From the NCBI GenBank assembly GCA_963721905.1, contig CAVRMF010000021.1:186001-250000 (forward strand): a stretch of DNA of 64,000 bases. Direction: 5' to 3'. This document shows, piece by piece, positions 46,331-54,889 of the stretch (positions within the stretch are counted from its first letter, which is position 1; each line of letters begins with the position of its first letter). This DNA comes from Roseiarcus sp963721905 (lineage in GTDB: Bacteria > Pseudomonadota > Alphaproteobacteria > Rhizobiales > Beijerinckiaceae). The notes under the pieces were generated by a model, which was given only the letters and a program-made list of their open reading frames with translations, was not told where the DNA came from and did not search any database. The translations under genes and the position numbers were made by a program.

Positions 46331-46692
46331 GCGGAGGCGGAGATGATACTTTTTCCCCAGTCAGGCACAGGACCGGGGCGCACTTATATCCATCAATTCT
46401 TTCGCCAAAGAATAAGGAGAGCGTAAGCGCTTCCTAAGTTCAGCGGATCCGCGAACCCAATTGGTCATCGGAAATTCGAGCGCGCATGACTATCAGCGCT
46501 AGCAGCCGCGACCGACGCCATGCGCGAGAGCCCTAAACTCCAAGCGGGGACCAAAGGGCACGCCAGCACATAACATTCCAAGACAGCTCGAGCTCGAACG
46601 GTCGCGCAACCGGGGTCGAGACGGTGCACGACCGGGTAGGTTGTGATATGCTTACCTTGGCGTTGGCGCTGCTCATTTGTGAGGGCTGCAAA
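46331..46692. other. Intergenic, no gene recognised
   Basis: Sequence between uvrB-tail copy 2 and the AT-rich membrane gene. No gene signature; composition falls toward A+T at the right end. Confidence 0.4.
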
Positions 46693-47418
46693 ATGGGGTG
46701 GAAACATTTTGTTTGGGCAGGGGCAGTAGTTATGGTGATTTTGATATTCGCTCCTCTAGCTATTCTATTTTTCTCGCATGATTTAGCGAAAGAAGTTCGC
46801 GACTGGATCGGCGCGTACTCTGGAATATTTTTGATTATTGCCGCGCTTATTGCTGCTTACCCAGTATTTCTCCAGCTAGACGAAACAAGGATTGCCACAA
46901 ACAAAACCAGAGTCGAGATGATAGCAGGCATCCAAAGCGCTCTAAGTAGAGAGAATGAGCGTATCGATAATGTCAGTAAAGCAGTAGATGAGATCGTTCA
47001 ATCGGCGAGGAGTAAGCAGCATGCAAATATTATGTCGAGCAGGAAGATGTGCCTTAGAAACATTATCGATGTAAGAAATGAAATTGCAGCTAAAACTGAT
47101 ATTATTCCAATTACCGAGCATAGATTTAATTTCGTGAAGATTTGCCACGAATTTTGCAAACATCTTGAGTCTGACATTTCAGCAGATCCGGGCGAATACT
47201 ATTTCAGTTTGATTGTTAATACCGGTATGGAATTGCAAAAAACAGTAGATAATTACAAGAAGGCAAATGATGAATATCGTGAGAGTCTTACCAAGAAAAT
47301 AAAGCGTTATGAAGATCAAATATTCCCTCGTGAGCAAAATAGGACTTTGGCACCTAAATCTCGTTTTCGATTGTGGTTGAGCACGAGAGTAAACGGATCT
47401 CCGCCGGGAGAAACTTAA
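46693..47418 (+). CDS. AT-rich two-helix membrane protein with cytosolic helical domain, unknown
   Basis: A 241-residue protein from ATG 46693 (GAGGG upstream). Two helices, FVWAGAVVMVILIFAPLAIL and WIGAYSGIFLIIAALIAAY, are followed by about 170 residues of helical, charged sequence (LDETRIATNKTRVEMIAGIQ, QKTVDNYKKANDEYRESLTK), likely coiled coil. The layout recalls small membrane-sensor proteins such as SLATT-like effectors of defence systems, but no signature motif confirms that. It is strongly A+T rich and bracketed by higA copies and a uvrB-tail copy, so acquired DNA is likely. Confidence 0.65.
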   Translation: MGWKHFVWAGAVVMVILIFAPLAILFFSHDLAKEVRDWIGAYSGIFLIIAALIAAYPVFLQLDETRIATNKTRVEMIAGIQSALSRENERIDNVSKAVDEIVQSARSKQHANIMSSRKMCLRNIIDVRNEIAAKTDIIPITEHRFNFVKICHEFCKHLESDISADPGEYYFSLIVNTGMELQKTVDNYKKANDEYRESLTKKIKRYEDQIFPREQNRTLAPKSRFRLWLSTRVNGSPPGET

Positions 47419-47566
47419 ATCTTTCGCCGACATAATGCGCTGGATCGCTAAATTAGCCCGTTACAAACGATTAGACGTGTCGACCCGAACTCCGCGGGGG
47501 CTGCGCCAGGCAGCGTTTTCACCTTCGAGCCAACGTGAGGTCAGCCCAGTTGAAACAAACTCATAA

Positions 47567-47726
47567 CAGGCGCCGCGTTTCGCCCGAGACCGCGATGTGT
47601 CTGGCCCGCTATTTCGGAAGCAGCGCCCGGTTCTGGCTCAACCTGCAGACGGCGTATGAACTGGCTGTCGCCGAAGCCGAACTCGGTGAGCGGATCGCGG
47701 CCGAAGTCGCGCCGGCGGCGGCTTGA
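47567..47726 (+). pseudogene. 3' fragment of a second higA
   Basis: RRRVSPETAMCLARYFGSSA, RFWLNLQTAYELAVAEAELG and ERIAAEVAPAAA to the TGA. It corresponds to the last 52 codons of HigA and matches the copy at 46070-46235 at about 85% by eye. The DNA-binding N-terminal half is missing. An ORF continues upstream to 47535 but without homology. Confidence 0.75.
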
Positions 47727-47840
47727 TCCAGCCTGGGCCGGGGCGCTACGGCGGCCCGCCTTGAAAGAGCCCGTAACGAACGCCAGATCGCAGCGAAGAG
47801 GCGCTGTCGCCTCTCGCGTCGCAACAGAAGGAGCCCTTCC

Positions 47841-48359
47841 ATGCCAAATTCCACTGAACGTGCGGTGCTCGCCGGCGGGTGTTTCTGGGGCATGCAGGAC
47901 CTGATCCGGCGCATGCCCGGCGTCATCTCGACGCGCGTGGGCTATACGGGCGACGACGCCAAGCCCAACGCCACCTACCGCAACCACGGCAACCATGCCG
48001 AGGCGATCGAGATCGTCTTCGACCCGGCGAAAATCAGCTACCGCAAGCTCCTGGAGTTCTTCTTTCAGATCCACGACCCGTCGACCCGCAATCGCCAGGG
48101 CAACGACATGGGCGCGAGCTACCGCTCGGCGATCTTCTTTACCAACGACGAACAGAAGCGCGTGGCGCTTGATGCCATCGCCGATGTCGACGCCTCGGGG
48201 CTATGGCCGGGCAAGGCGACGACGGAGGTTGTGCCCGCCGGCCCGTTCTGGGAAGCCGAGCCTGAGCATCAGGATTATCTCGAGCGCTATCCGAACGGGT
48301 ACACCTGCCACTTCGTCCGCCCGAACTGGGTGCTGCCGAAGCGCGCCGCTGCGGAGTAG
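47841..48359 (+). CDS. msrA: Peptide methionine sulfoxide reductase A
   Basis: A 172-residue MsrA. Catalytic Cys14 lies in AVLAGGCFWGMQDLIRRMPG. GYTGDDAKPNATYRNHGNHA, EAIEIVFDP, FFQIHDPSTRNRQGNDMGAS and YRSAIFF follow. It reduces Met-S-sulfoxide in proteins. It has no signal peptide. Preceded by GAAGGAG-type ribosome binding site. Confidence 0.95.
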   Translation: MPNSTERAVLAGGCFWGMQDLIRRMPGVISTRVGYTGDDAKPNATYRNHGNHAEAIEIVFDPAKISYRKLLEFFFQIHDPSTRNRQGNDMGASYRSAIFFTNDEQKRVALDAIADVDASGLWPGKATTEVVPAGPFWEAEPEHQDYLERYPNGYTCHFVRPNWVLPKRAAAE

Positions 48360-48424
48360 GAGCAGCCGGGGCGTTTCGGCTCGACCTTTCGCGGCGCCCG
48401 GGGGGTGGGCGGCGATGAACGGGC

Positions 48425-49402
48425 TCACGGGGATCGCGGCCTGCCCGTCCCGCCGCCCAGCCAGACGGTCCCGGATTTCGGATCGAACACGATCATGCCG
48501 AAGAGCTTGAGAAAAGAGGCGCCGAGCTGGGCTGCGGGCGCCTTCATCGCGTCGATGCCGCCGCAGCCGTTCGTCGGCTTCACGATCAGCGCGAAGCTTT
48601 CGGTCTCCACGATCGGCCTCGCCTGTTCGTTTTCGATCGAAAGCCCGTGGTTTCTGACCGCATAGACGCGCCGGTTCTCGCGGCCCTCGCAGGTCCAGAC
48701 GCCGATGTCGGGAAGCCGCTCCAGCTTGACGCCGCTCTCGGCGAGACGGTCGTACAGAGCCTCGTTGATGTCGACGGAGTTCGGGTAGACGGTATCCGCA
48801 TAGCCGGTGTCGATCTGCGCCCACGCGTGAACTTCGCCGAGTCGCAGATAGACGACCGGAACATTGGGAAGCCCGGCGCCGATCGTCGAGAGGTCGGACG
48901 AGAAGAAGCCCTTCTGGGAGACCGGCACGAGCCCGCGGGCGCGCAACGCATCCGCTCTGCACGGACGGTCGCCGATAAAGACCGCGCTTCCGGTGAATTG
49001 CGCACTGAGCAGCGACAGGAAATCCGTCCCGATGACCCCGACCTGGCCTGTTCCGCTATGGCCCGGCTGGTCGTAGCGCGCGACACGGAAATCGCCCTTT
49101 TCGAAACTTGGGAGCGATATCGCGGCCGTTTTGACCGATCCCGCCGACACGGCGAATGCGTCCGCCGACAGCGAACTCCGCGTCGCGCCATAATCCAGCA
49201 GGAACTCGCCGGGAACGCCGGCGGCGGTCAGCGCAACATAGGGAGACAGGCCGTTGGGGAAGCGGCTGATTTCATACCTGCGCCCGCCGCAGAGCGCTGC
49301 CGCGTCGTGCTCGCGGGTTTCAACGAAGGCCGCCCAGGCACAAGCGCAGGCAAGACCCGCGATGGCCGCGATCGGGAGGCAGATTTTGCGGACAAAAGGC
49401 AT
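48425..49402 (-). CDS. Retropepsin-like aspartic protease domain protein, exported
   Basis: A 325-residue protein with an N-terminal signal (VRKICLPIAAIAGLACACAW). Two pepsin-type half motifs are seen: GEFLLDYGATRSSLSADAF and HAWAQIDTGYADTVYP, i.e. D-x-G-[AY] twice. Each is followed by a hydrophobic strand (GVIGTDFLSLLSAQF, GASFLKLFGMIVF). This is the pattern of bacterial periplasmic retropepsin-like proteins. Whether it is active is not known; the first motif has Tyr instead of Thr/Ser. Stand-alone. Confidence 0.65.
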   Translation of the reverse strand: MPFVRKICLPIAAIAGLACACAWAAFVETREHDAAALCGGRRYEISRFPNGLSPYVALTAAGVPGEFLLDYGATRSSLSADAFAVSAGSVKTAAISLPSFEKGDFRVARYDQPGHSGTGQVGVIGTDFLSLLSAQFTGSAVFIGDRPCRADALRARGLVPVSQKGFFSSDLSTIGAGLPNVPVVYLRLGEVHAWAQIDTGYADTVYPNSVDINEALYDRLAESGVKLERLPDIGVWTCEGRENRRVYAVRNHGLSIENEQARPIVETESFALIVKPTNGCGGIDAMKAPAAQLGASFLKLFGMIVFDPKSGTVWLGGGTGRPRSP

Positions 49403-49661
49403 GCAATGCGTTTAGGGTCGCGATCGGCGCGCGTGTCAATGCCGTGGCGCCGGTTGCCCCCGGACTGGCGGCGTTTGTGGCGATTCGTCGCAGCGAGCCG
49501 TTCGGAGATGTGATACATTGCCTTTGACGCATGCGACCGCCATCAATCTGTCGCATGCGACCTGCTATCGGATCCCATGATGACGCAGACCTCAGAACTC
49601 AAATTCCCAGGAAACCGCCGGCGGGGCTCCCCCGACCACGGACATCATCTATCCGTCCGCC

Positions 49662-50780
49662 GTGCCCTTCGTCCTTGTGCATCTGGCGTGCCTCGGGGCG
49701 ATCTGGACCGGCGTCACGATTGAGGCGCTGGCGATCGGCGTCGGTCTCTACTGGCTGAGGATTTTCGCCATCGGGGCCGGCTACCATCGCTACTTCTCGC
49801 ATCGCGCCTTCGAGACCAGCCGCGCCTTTCAATTCGTTCTCGCCGCGGTGTCGCAGAGCACGGCGCAAAAGAGCGTGTTGTGGTGGGCGTCCAACCACCG
49901 CGATCACCACCTCTATTCCGATACCGAGCTCGACGTTCATTCGCCGCGCCATACCGGATTCCTCTACAGTCATCTCGGCTGGATTTTCTCCCGCCGCCAT
50001 GCCGGAACGAATCTGACCCGGATTGCCGATTTTGCGCGCTATCCGGAGCTGATGTGGCTCCATCGCTACGAACTGACGCCCGCGATTGCGCTTGCGCTCC
50101 TCTGCTTCGCCGCCGCCGGCTGGTCGGGGCTTGTCGTCGGCTTCTTCTGGAGCACGGTCGCGGTGTACCACGCGACGTTTTCCATCAACTCGGTCGCCCA
50201 TGTCGCCGGCCGCCGGCGCTACATCACCGGCGACAATTCCCGCAACAACTGGCTGCTCGCCATTGTCACCATGGGGGAGGGCTGGCACAACAATCATCAT
50301 GCGTTCCAGAGCAGCGCCCGCCAGGGATTCCGCTGGTGGGAATACGACCCGACCTTCTATCTTTTGAAGCTGCTCGAGCGCCTGGGAGTCGTGTGGAAAT
50401 TGAAGCGTCCGACGCCTGAGGTCGTGCACAACAGACACCGGCTCGGGACCAGGGTCATCGGCCGCGCGGCGCTCCAGGTCGCCAACAGCTTCAACGCCGA
50501 GCGGATCGCGCAAGCCGCGGCCGCTGTTCTTGGCAAGAGCGGCCTCACCGAACTCCATCAGCGGCTTCGCCAGGTCCAGCCCTTCGCCGCCTTCGAGATC
50601 TTGAGCGAATTGAACCTGCCTCATATCCCGAGCAGAAACGAGATCGTCAGCCGCGCCCGCGCGATGCTTGCGAACTCGCCCTCGATGGAGGACATCGCGG
50701 CCAGGGCGCACGAGCTTCTTCTGGAGGCGATCGGCGCACGGCTCGCGACGCTTGCCGCGCAATCGGCCTACGCGAGCTGA
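49662..50780 (+). CDS. Delta-9-type acyl-CoA/fatty-acid desaturase
   Basis: A 372-residue desaturase (GTG 49662). The boxes are HRYFSH at residues 42-47, HRDHH at 79-83 and HNNHH in EGWHNNHHAFQSSARQGF, the spacing of stearoyl-CoA-type delta-9 enzymes, with helices between. The C-terminal extension (RAALQVANSFNAERIAQAAA...) is longer than usual. The GTG has no ribosome binding site. The same frame is open and protein-like upstream (TTDIIYPSA), and a plausible ATG ATG at 49577/49580 lies in another frame. A one-base error near 49610-49625 may therefore hide the true N-terminus. Confidence 0.85.
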   Translation: MPFVLVHLACLGAIWTGVTIEALAIGVGLYWLRIFAIGAGYHRYFSHRAFETSRAFQFVLAAVSQSTAQKSVLWWASNHRDHHLYSDTELDVHSPRHTGFLYSHLGWIFSRRHAGTNLTRIADFARYPELMWLHRYELTPAIALALLCFAAAGWSGLVVGFFWSTVAVYHATFSINSVAHVAGRRRYITGDNSRNNWLLAIVTMGEGWHNNHHAFQSSARQGFRWWEYDPTFYLLKLLERLGVVWKLKRPTPEVVHNRHRLGTRVIGRAALQVANSFNAERIAQAAAAVLGKSGLTELHQRLRQVQPFAAFEILSELNLPHIPSRNEIVSRARAMLANSPSMEDIAARAHELLLEAIGARLATLAAQSAYAS

Positions 50781-51042
50781 CGCGCCTTGCCTTATTGCGG
50801 TCCTGCCTCGCTTTCTCTCATTCCCGGCAGACCGAAGGTCCGACCGGGAATCCATTCGGTTTCCGCCCCGACATCGACCATCGCACGAGGATCGCCGCTG
50901 TCGGCCGAGACGTGCATCCGTTTCTCGCACATTTGGACATTGTTGGGAAAAGCGAGGCCGCTGCAGATTCGGCGCGGACCGGCGTCCATCTAGGCAGGCG
51001 TCCGTTGATAGAGCCTCGCTGAAGCTGAGGAGGAGGGGACCC

Positions 51043-52203
51043 ATGGCCGCGTTCGGCGACTATCAGAACGAGATCTATTTCAAGGGCCTGCATGGAGTAA
51101 AGCCGAAGCTGCCGGTCAATTTCAAGCTGCTGGAGCAGAAGGCGCGGGCGGCGATGCCCGAAAGCGTTCTCTCTTATGTTGCGGGCGGCTGCGGCGACGA
51201 GCACACCCAGGAGCTCAACGTCGCCGCGTTCGAAAAATGGGGCCTCGTGCCGCGCATGATGGTCGATTGCTCGAAACGGGACCTGAGCGTCGACCTCTTC
51301 GACTTACGCCTCCCCTCACCGCTCCTCATGGCCCCTATCGGCGTGCTGGGCATTTGCGGCCAGGACGGACACGGCGATCTCGCGACCGCCAGGGCCGCGG
51401 CCATCACCGGCGTTCCCATGATCGCCTCGACGCTGTCGAACGATCCGCTCGAATCGGTAGGCAAGGCAATCGGTGGCGGCGTTGGCTTCTTCCAGCTCTA
51501 TACGCCAACCGACCGCGAACTCGCCGAAAGCCTGGTGCGGCGCGCCGAGTTGGCCGGGTTCAAGGCGCTCGTGGTGACGCTCGACACCTCGACCCTCGGC
51601 TGGCGGCCGCGGGACCTGAACGACGCTAATTTTCCGCAATTGCACGGCCACGCGCTTGCCAATTACTTCAGCGACCCGCGCTTTCGCGCGCTACTGGCGA
51701 AACCGCCCGAGGAGGACCGGGCGGCCGCGGCCCTCCAGGTGTTGCGAATTTTCGGCAAACCACTTACCTGGGCCGATCTGCCCTGGCTGCGATCTCTAAC
51801 AAAACTCCCCCTGATTCTCAAAGGCGTCTGCCATCCGGACGACGCGCGCCGGGCGATCGACGGCGGCGTTGATGGCATCTATTGCTCCAACCATGGGGGC
51901 CGCCAGGCCAATGGCGGCGTGGCGGCGATCGACATGCTGCCGGGCGTGGTCGCCGCCTCGAGCGCGACGCCGGTGCTCTTCGACTCGGGCGTTCGATCCG
52001 GAACCGACGTCGTCAAGGCGCTGGCGCTCGGGGCGCGGGCGGTCGGAGTTGGTCGACCCTACGCCTACGGTCTTGCGCTCGACGGCGTCGACGGCGTGGT
52101 CCACGTGTTGCGCTGCCTGCTCGCCGAAGCCGATCTACTCATGGCGGTCGACGGCTATCCGACCCTTGCCGATCTCACGCCCGAGGCGCTGATCCGGGTT
52201 TGA
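51043..52203 (+). CDS. FMN-dependent 2-hydroxyacid dehydrogenase (lactate 2-monooxygenase-like)
   Basis: A 386-residue FMN TIM-barrel enzyme. ESVLSYVAGGCGDEHTQELN, PLLMAPIGVLG, FQLYTPTDRELAESLVRRAE and ALVVTLDTSTLGWRPRDLND are present, with catalytic His284 in CSNHGGRQANGGVAAIDMLP and VLFDSGVRSGTDVVKALALG. The region RPRDLNDANFPQLHGHALAN is closest to lactate 2-monooxygenases rather than LldD or glycolate oxidase. It oxidises lactate or a related 2-hydroxy acid. ATG 51043 is preceded by AGGAGGGG. Confidence 0.85.
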   Translation: MAAFGDYQNEIYFKGLHGVKPKLPVNFKLLEQKARAAMPESVLSYVAGGCGDEHTQELNVAAFEKWGLVPRMMVDCSKRDLSVDLFDLRLPSPLLMAPIGVLGICGQDGHGDLATARAAAITGVPMIASTLSNDPLESVGKAIGGGVGFFQLYTPTDRELAESLVRRAELAGFKALVVTLDTSTLGWRPRDLNDANFPQLHGHALANYFSDPRFRALLAKPPEEDRAAAALQVLRIFGKPLTWADLPWLRSLTKLPLILKGVCHPDDARRAIDGGVDGIYCSNHGGRQANGGVAAIDMLPGVVAASSATPVLFDSGVRSGTDVVKALALGARAVGVGRPYAYGLALDGVDGVVHVLRCLLAEADLLMAVDGYPTLADLTPEALIRV

Positions 52204-52266
52204 GGGCGTCGCCGCACAATGCCGGCTGAAAATGGGCGCAAGCCACGCGCTCGCCGCAGATCGCAG

Positions 52267-52557
52267 TCAGCCGCCGTGCGACCATTCGAACGCCAGGGGC
52301 GCCTCGCGGAAAGCGAATCGGTCGAGGTGGCTTGCGACCACGCCCTTCATTCGCTCCACCGTTTCCTGCTCCTGCGCTTCGATCGTGACGAGAAGCGCGT
52401 TCGCATCGGCCTCCATCGTCGCGATCGCTGAGGGAAACCGAACGATCCCCTTGTGGTCCGACAGCTCGACGTCAAACTTGTGGCCCCAGTGCTTGCAAAG
52501 CTGCTGGAGGTACTTGGCGCCGCTCGCGGTCGGGACTCGGGCCTTGGCGATGGTCAT
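52267..52557 (-). CDS. DUF2218 family protein
   Basis: A 96-residue protein MTIAKARVPTASGAKYLQQL, CKHWGHKFDVELSDHKGIVR, with ALLVTIEAQEQETVERMKGV then VASHLDRFAFRE. This matches DUF2218 (YLqqLcKHwxHKfxV). These occur near siderophore and iron transport genes in other bacteria, but no such context is seen here. Function unknown. Confidence 0.75.
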   Translation of the reverse strand: MTIAKARVPTASGAKYLQQLCKHWGHKFDVELSDHKGIVRFPSAIATMEADANALLVTIEAQEQETVERMKGVVASHLDRFAFREAPLAFEWSHGG

Positions 52558-52683
52558 CCTGACGAGCCTTTCTATCCGTTTGTGGACGTGTTTAGGTTTG
52601 CCAAAGATATATCTTTTGCCGCCTTACACAAGACCGATCCGACCGAGTTTATGGCTTGGAGCCATATTCGCATCGATAGAAAC

Positions 52684-52760
52684 GGCTAGCCGAAACGCCG
52701 GACCTTCAATTCGCAGAAAATTCCCTGCTCTCGGCGGATCAGGAAAATGAATTCCCTGTT
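52684..52760. repeat. Dispersed intergenic repeat
   Basis: CGGCTAGCCGAAACGCCGGA, CCTTCAATTCGCAGAAAATT and CCCTG, with AATTCCCTGTTCCC. It includes the near-palindrome CGGCTAGCCG. It runs into the last codons of the following leftward hydrolase gene and is of the same style as the AACAGGGA block at 37017. Confidence 0.5.
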
Positions 52761-53701
52761 CCCTCTTTCGCCTTCGCCATCCGCCGGATGAACCCGGCCA
52801 CGGCGTCCGGCGCGGTGACCGGCAGCATGTGGCCGCCGTCGATGAGTTCGAAGTCGAGCGACGGGATTTTCTCCTTCATCGGCTCGCCCTGGGCGCGAGG
52901 GTCGAGGATGCGGTCGCCGCGGCCGTAGAGAATGCCGATCGGAACGCGGATCGACGCATAGCGCCGCGTCATCGCCTCGAGATCGTCGTTCGCCGCGACC
53001 ATGTCCGACGACGCGGCATAGACGTTGCTCGGACGCAGGCCGAGCAGGCCTCCGCCCACGGTCGCGAAGTCCGCCGGCGGCGTGTCGGGGGCGAACACCT
53101 GCTTCAGCGCGACACTTCGCGCGACAAGGGACGCCGGCGTCGCCAGCGTCCAGGCGACGAACCGGCGGATGAGCGCCGAGCGGATGACAAGGCCACGAAA
53201 CACCGCGGGCGGCGTGGCGACCGGCTGCGTCACCGGCGCGATCAGCGCGAGCGCTCCGGCACAATCTGGGTCATCGAGCGCGATCGCGAGCGCAACGGCG
53301 CCTCCAAGCGAATGGCCAACGATGACCGGCCGTTCCAGCTTCATCGCACGAATCGCCTTCGCCAGAGTCGCCGCCTGCGCGCGAACGCCTGCCGGGCTCT
53401 TTGACGAGCGCGTCGAATAGCCCGAGCCCGGCCGGTCGAACGCGACGACACGAAAGTCGCCAGCAAGCCGATCCACCAAGGAATGGGTGAAATTGCCCAT
53501 CTGACCGCTGAGGCCGTGGATCAGGACGACGGGCGGGCCGGCGCCCTTGTCGAGAACATGAATTCGTTCGCCGTCGAGATCGAGAAAGCGGCCTTGCGGC
53601 GGGACCGCACGCTCGATCCGCCGCGCCACAAGAATGGAAAACGCGACAAGCCCGCAGACGACGGCCAGAACCATGAGCAAGTCGACAGTCAAGGCCGTCA
53701 C
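52739..53701 (-). CDS. Alpha/beta hydrolase, membrane-anchored
   Basis: A 320-residue alpha/beta hydrolase. An N-terminal helix (LMVLAVVCGLVAFSILVA) anchors or exports it. The fold follows: VVLIHGLSGQMGNFTHSL, nucleophile Ser131 in VIVGHSLGGAVALAIAL, Asp263 in ILYGRGDRILD, and His291 in IDGGHMLPV. It is of the epoxide hydrolase/lipase-like group. Substrate unknown. The 3' end merges with a dispersed repeat, so the last residues (EGTGNSFS) may be repeat-derived. Confidence 0.82.
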   Translation of the reverse strand: MTALTVDLLMVLAVVCGLVAFSILVARRIERAVPPQGRFLDLDGERIHVLDKGAGPPVVLIHGLSGQMGNFTHSLVDRLAGDFRVVAFDRPGSGYSTRSSKSPAGVRAQAATLAKAIRAMKLERPVIVGHSLGGAVALAIALDDPDCAGALALIAPVTQPVATPPAVFRGLVIRSALIRRFVAWTLATPASLVARSVALKQVFAPDTPPADFATVGGGLLGLRPSNVYAASSDMVAANDDLEAMTRRYASIRVPIGILYGRGDRILDPRAQGEPMKEKIPSLDFELIDGGHMLPVTAPDAVAGFIRRMAKAKEGTGNSFS

Positions 53702-53800
53702 GATCTCAAAAGCCGCATGAGGATGGACGTATTCGCGGCGCCGGTCGCGCGACCACGATGCGGCTCTGCGGGTTCCATCGGGGTCATTGGTCCTCCCGCC

Positions 53801-54166
53801 TCAGGCAGCCGTTTGCGCCGCGTCCCGTGGACGGAATTCAAGCGCGCCATCCTCGATCGCGCCGAATCGGAATGCGAGGAGATCGCGCGCGTTGTTCTTT
53901 CGAGTCGCTCCACGGGCGAAACGCATACCCGAACGTCGGCATGTCGGAGTCGGAACGCAGCCCGGATAGCAAAAGAGGTCCCAGGTTCCGCCGATGGCGT
54001 CTCTCGCCTCGAGGATGGCGACGCGCTTGCTCGGACATTTCGACCGGAGATGGCACGCGGCGCCGACGCCCGAGAGCCCCGCGCCGACGATCACGATATC
54101 GACATGTTCAACAGGTCCGTCCGGCATAGCGGCCTCGATCGCACGTTCTTTTGAACCGATGTTCAT
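53801..54166 (-). pseudogene. Baeyer-Villiger-type flavin monooxygenase, N-terminal fragment, frameshifted
   Basis: The minus-strand frame has VDIVIVGAGLSGVGAACHLR and VAILEARDAIGGTWDLFCYP, the FAD Rossmann motif and GGTW block of BVMO/FMO proteins. After YPG the homology shifts frame (RSDSDMPTFGYAFRPW). A G missing near 53960 explains this. Less than a quarter of a normal (about 500 residues) protein is present. It is dead by truncation and by frameshift. Confidence 0.75.
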
Positions 54167-54301
54167 GCTGACCGGACTTCGCCGTATTGTATTGGTAATG
54201 GCCGAAGGATATCATCAGCGATGGTAGAGATCGACTGTTGCCGATTGCAAGTCCCATTCAAGGCCGCTGGGCCGTTTGGCTTGCGGCGTGAGGAGGAACC
54301 A

Positions 54302-54685
54302 ATGCGAACCGAAGCTTTCCTGCGTCCAGCAACATCCTGCGCGATCGCGCTGGCCGCGATCGTCGCTGCCGCCGCGGTCGGCGCGCCGGGTCCGGCGTTC
54401 GCAGCGTGCGGGGTCTCGAGCGGCTCATCAACCGGCATTGTTCATGCGCCGAGCAGCAACGCCGGCGTGCATGCCGGCGCGACGGGCTCTACCCATGGGA
54501 CGAGTTCGTCCTCCTGCTCGACCATGTCGAACAAGACCGTCACGGCGAGTGTCAGCGGCAGCAGCATCCGGGGCACGACCCTGACAGGCGGGACCGGCGG
54601 CGGTCATCACCAGTGGCACGGCAGCAATGGGACCAACTCGCACACCATAACGGCGACGAACAAGTGGCATAAGTCCAAGTCCTGA
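54302..54685 (+). CDS. Secreted Gly/Ser/Thr/His-rich small protein
   Basis: A 127-residue protein with a clear signal peptide (SCAIALAAIVAAAAVGAPGP then AFAACG). The mature part is low-complexity: many Ser, Gly, Thr and His (CSTMSNKTVTASVSGSSIRG, GGHHQWHGSNGTNSHTITAT). GAGGAGGAACC precedes ATG 54302. The HHxWH stretch could bind metal, but no family is recognised. Confidence 0.7.
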   Translation: MRTEAFLRPATSCAIALAAIVAAAAVGAPGPAFAACGVSSGSSTGIVHAPSSNAGVHAGATGSTHGTSSSSCSTMSNKTVTASVSGSSIRGTTLTGGTGGGHHQWHGSNGTNSHTITATNKWHKSKS

Positions 54686-54786
54686 GCATCGAGTCGCTCG
54701 GGCGTCGCTGAGGGGCCGCCGAGCGACGGCGCCCCGTATCGTCTGCGCTCCTTCGCCAGCGCTCGGCAACGGCCTTATGGATCTGA

Positions 54787-54807
54787 GCCGCGCGCGTGGC
54801 GCGCGGC
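54787..54807. repeat. GC-rich inverted repeat
   Basis: GCCGCGCGC, loop GTG, GCGCGCGGC: a perfect 9-bp stem between the secreted-protein gene and uspA. No T-run follows on the plus strand, so a terminator role is uncertain. Confidence 0.45.
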
Positions 54808-54889
54808 AAAACGCCCCAGTCTCCCTCGCCTCGTTTTCGTTGATCCGGATCGCCGCGTCGGGTAGGGTTTTGAAAAACCCGGCGAGGAA

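Noticed and set aside
44935..46383. 482-residue version of the FRG protein starting at 46383
   Set aside because: Residues before 45750 are antisense to higA and low-complexity; the ATG at 45750 has GGAGG and begins the homologous part.
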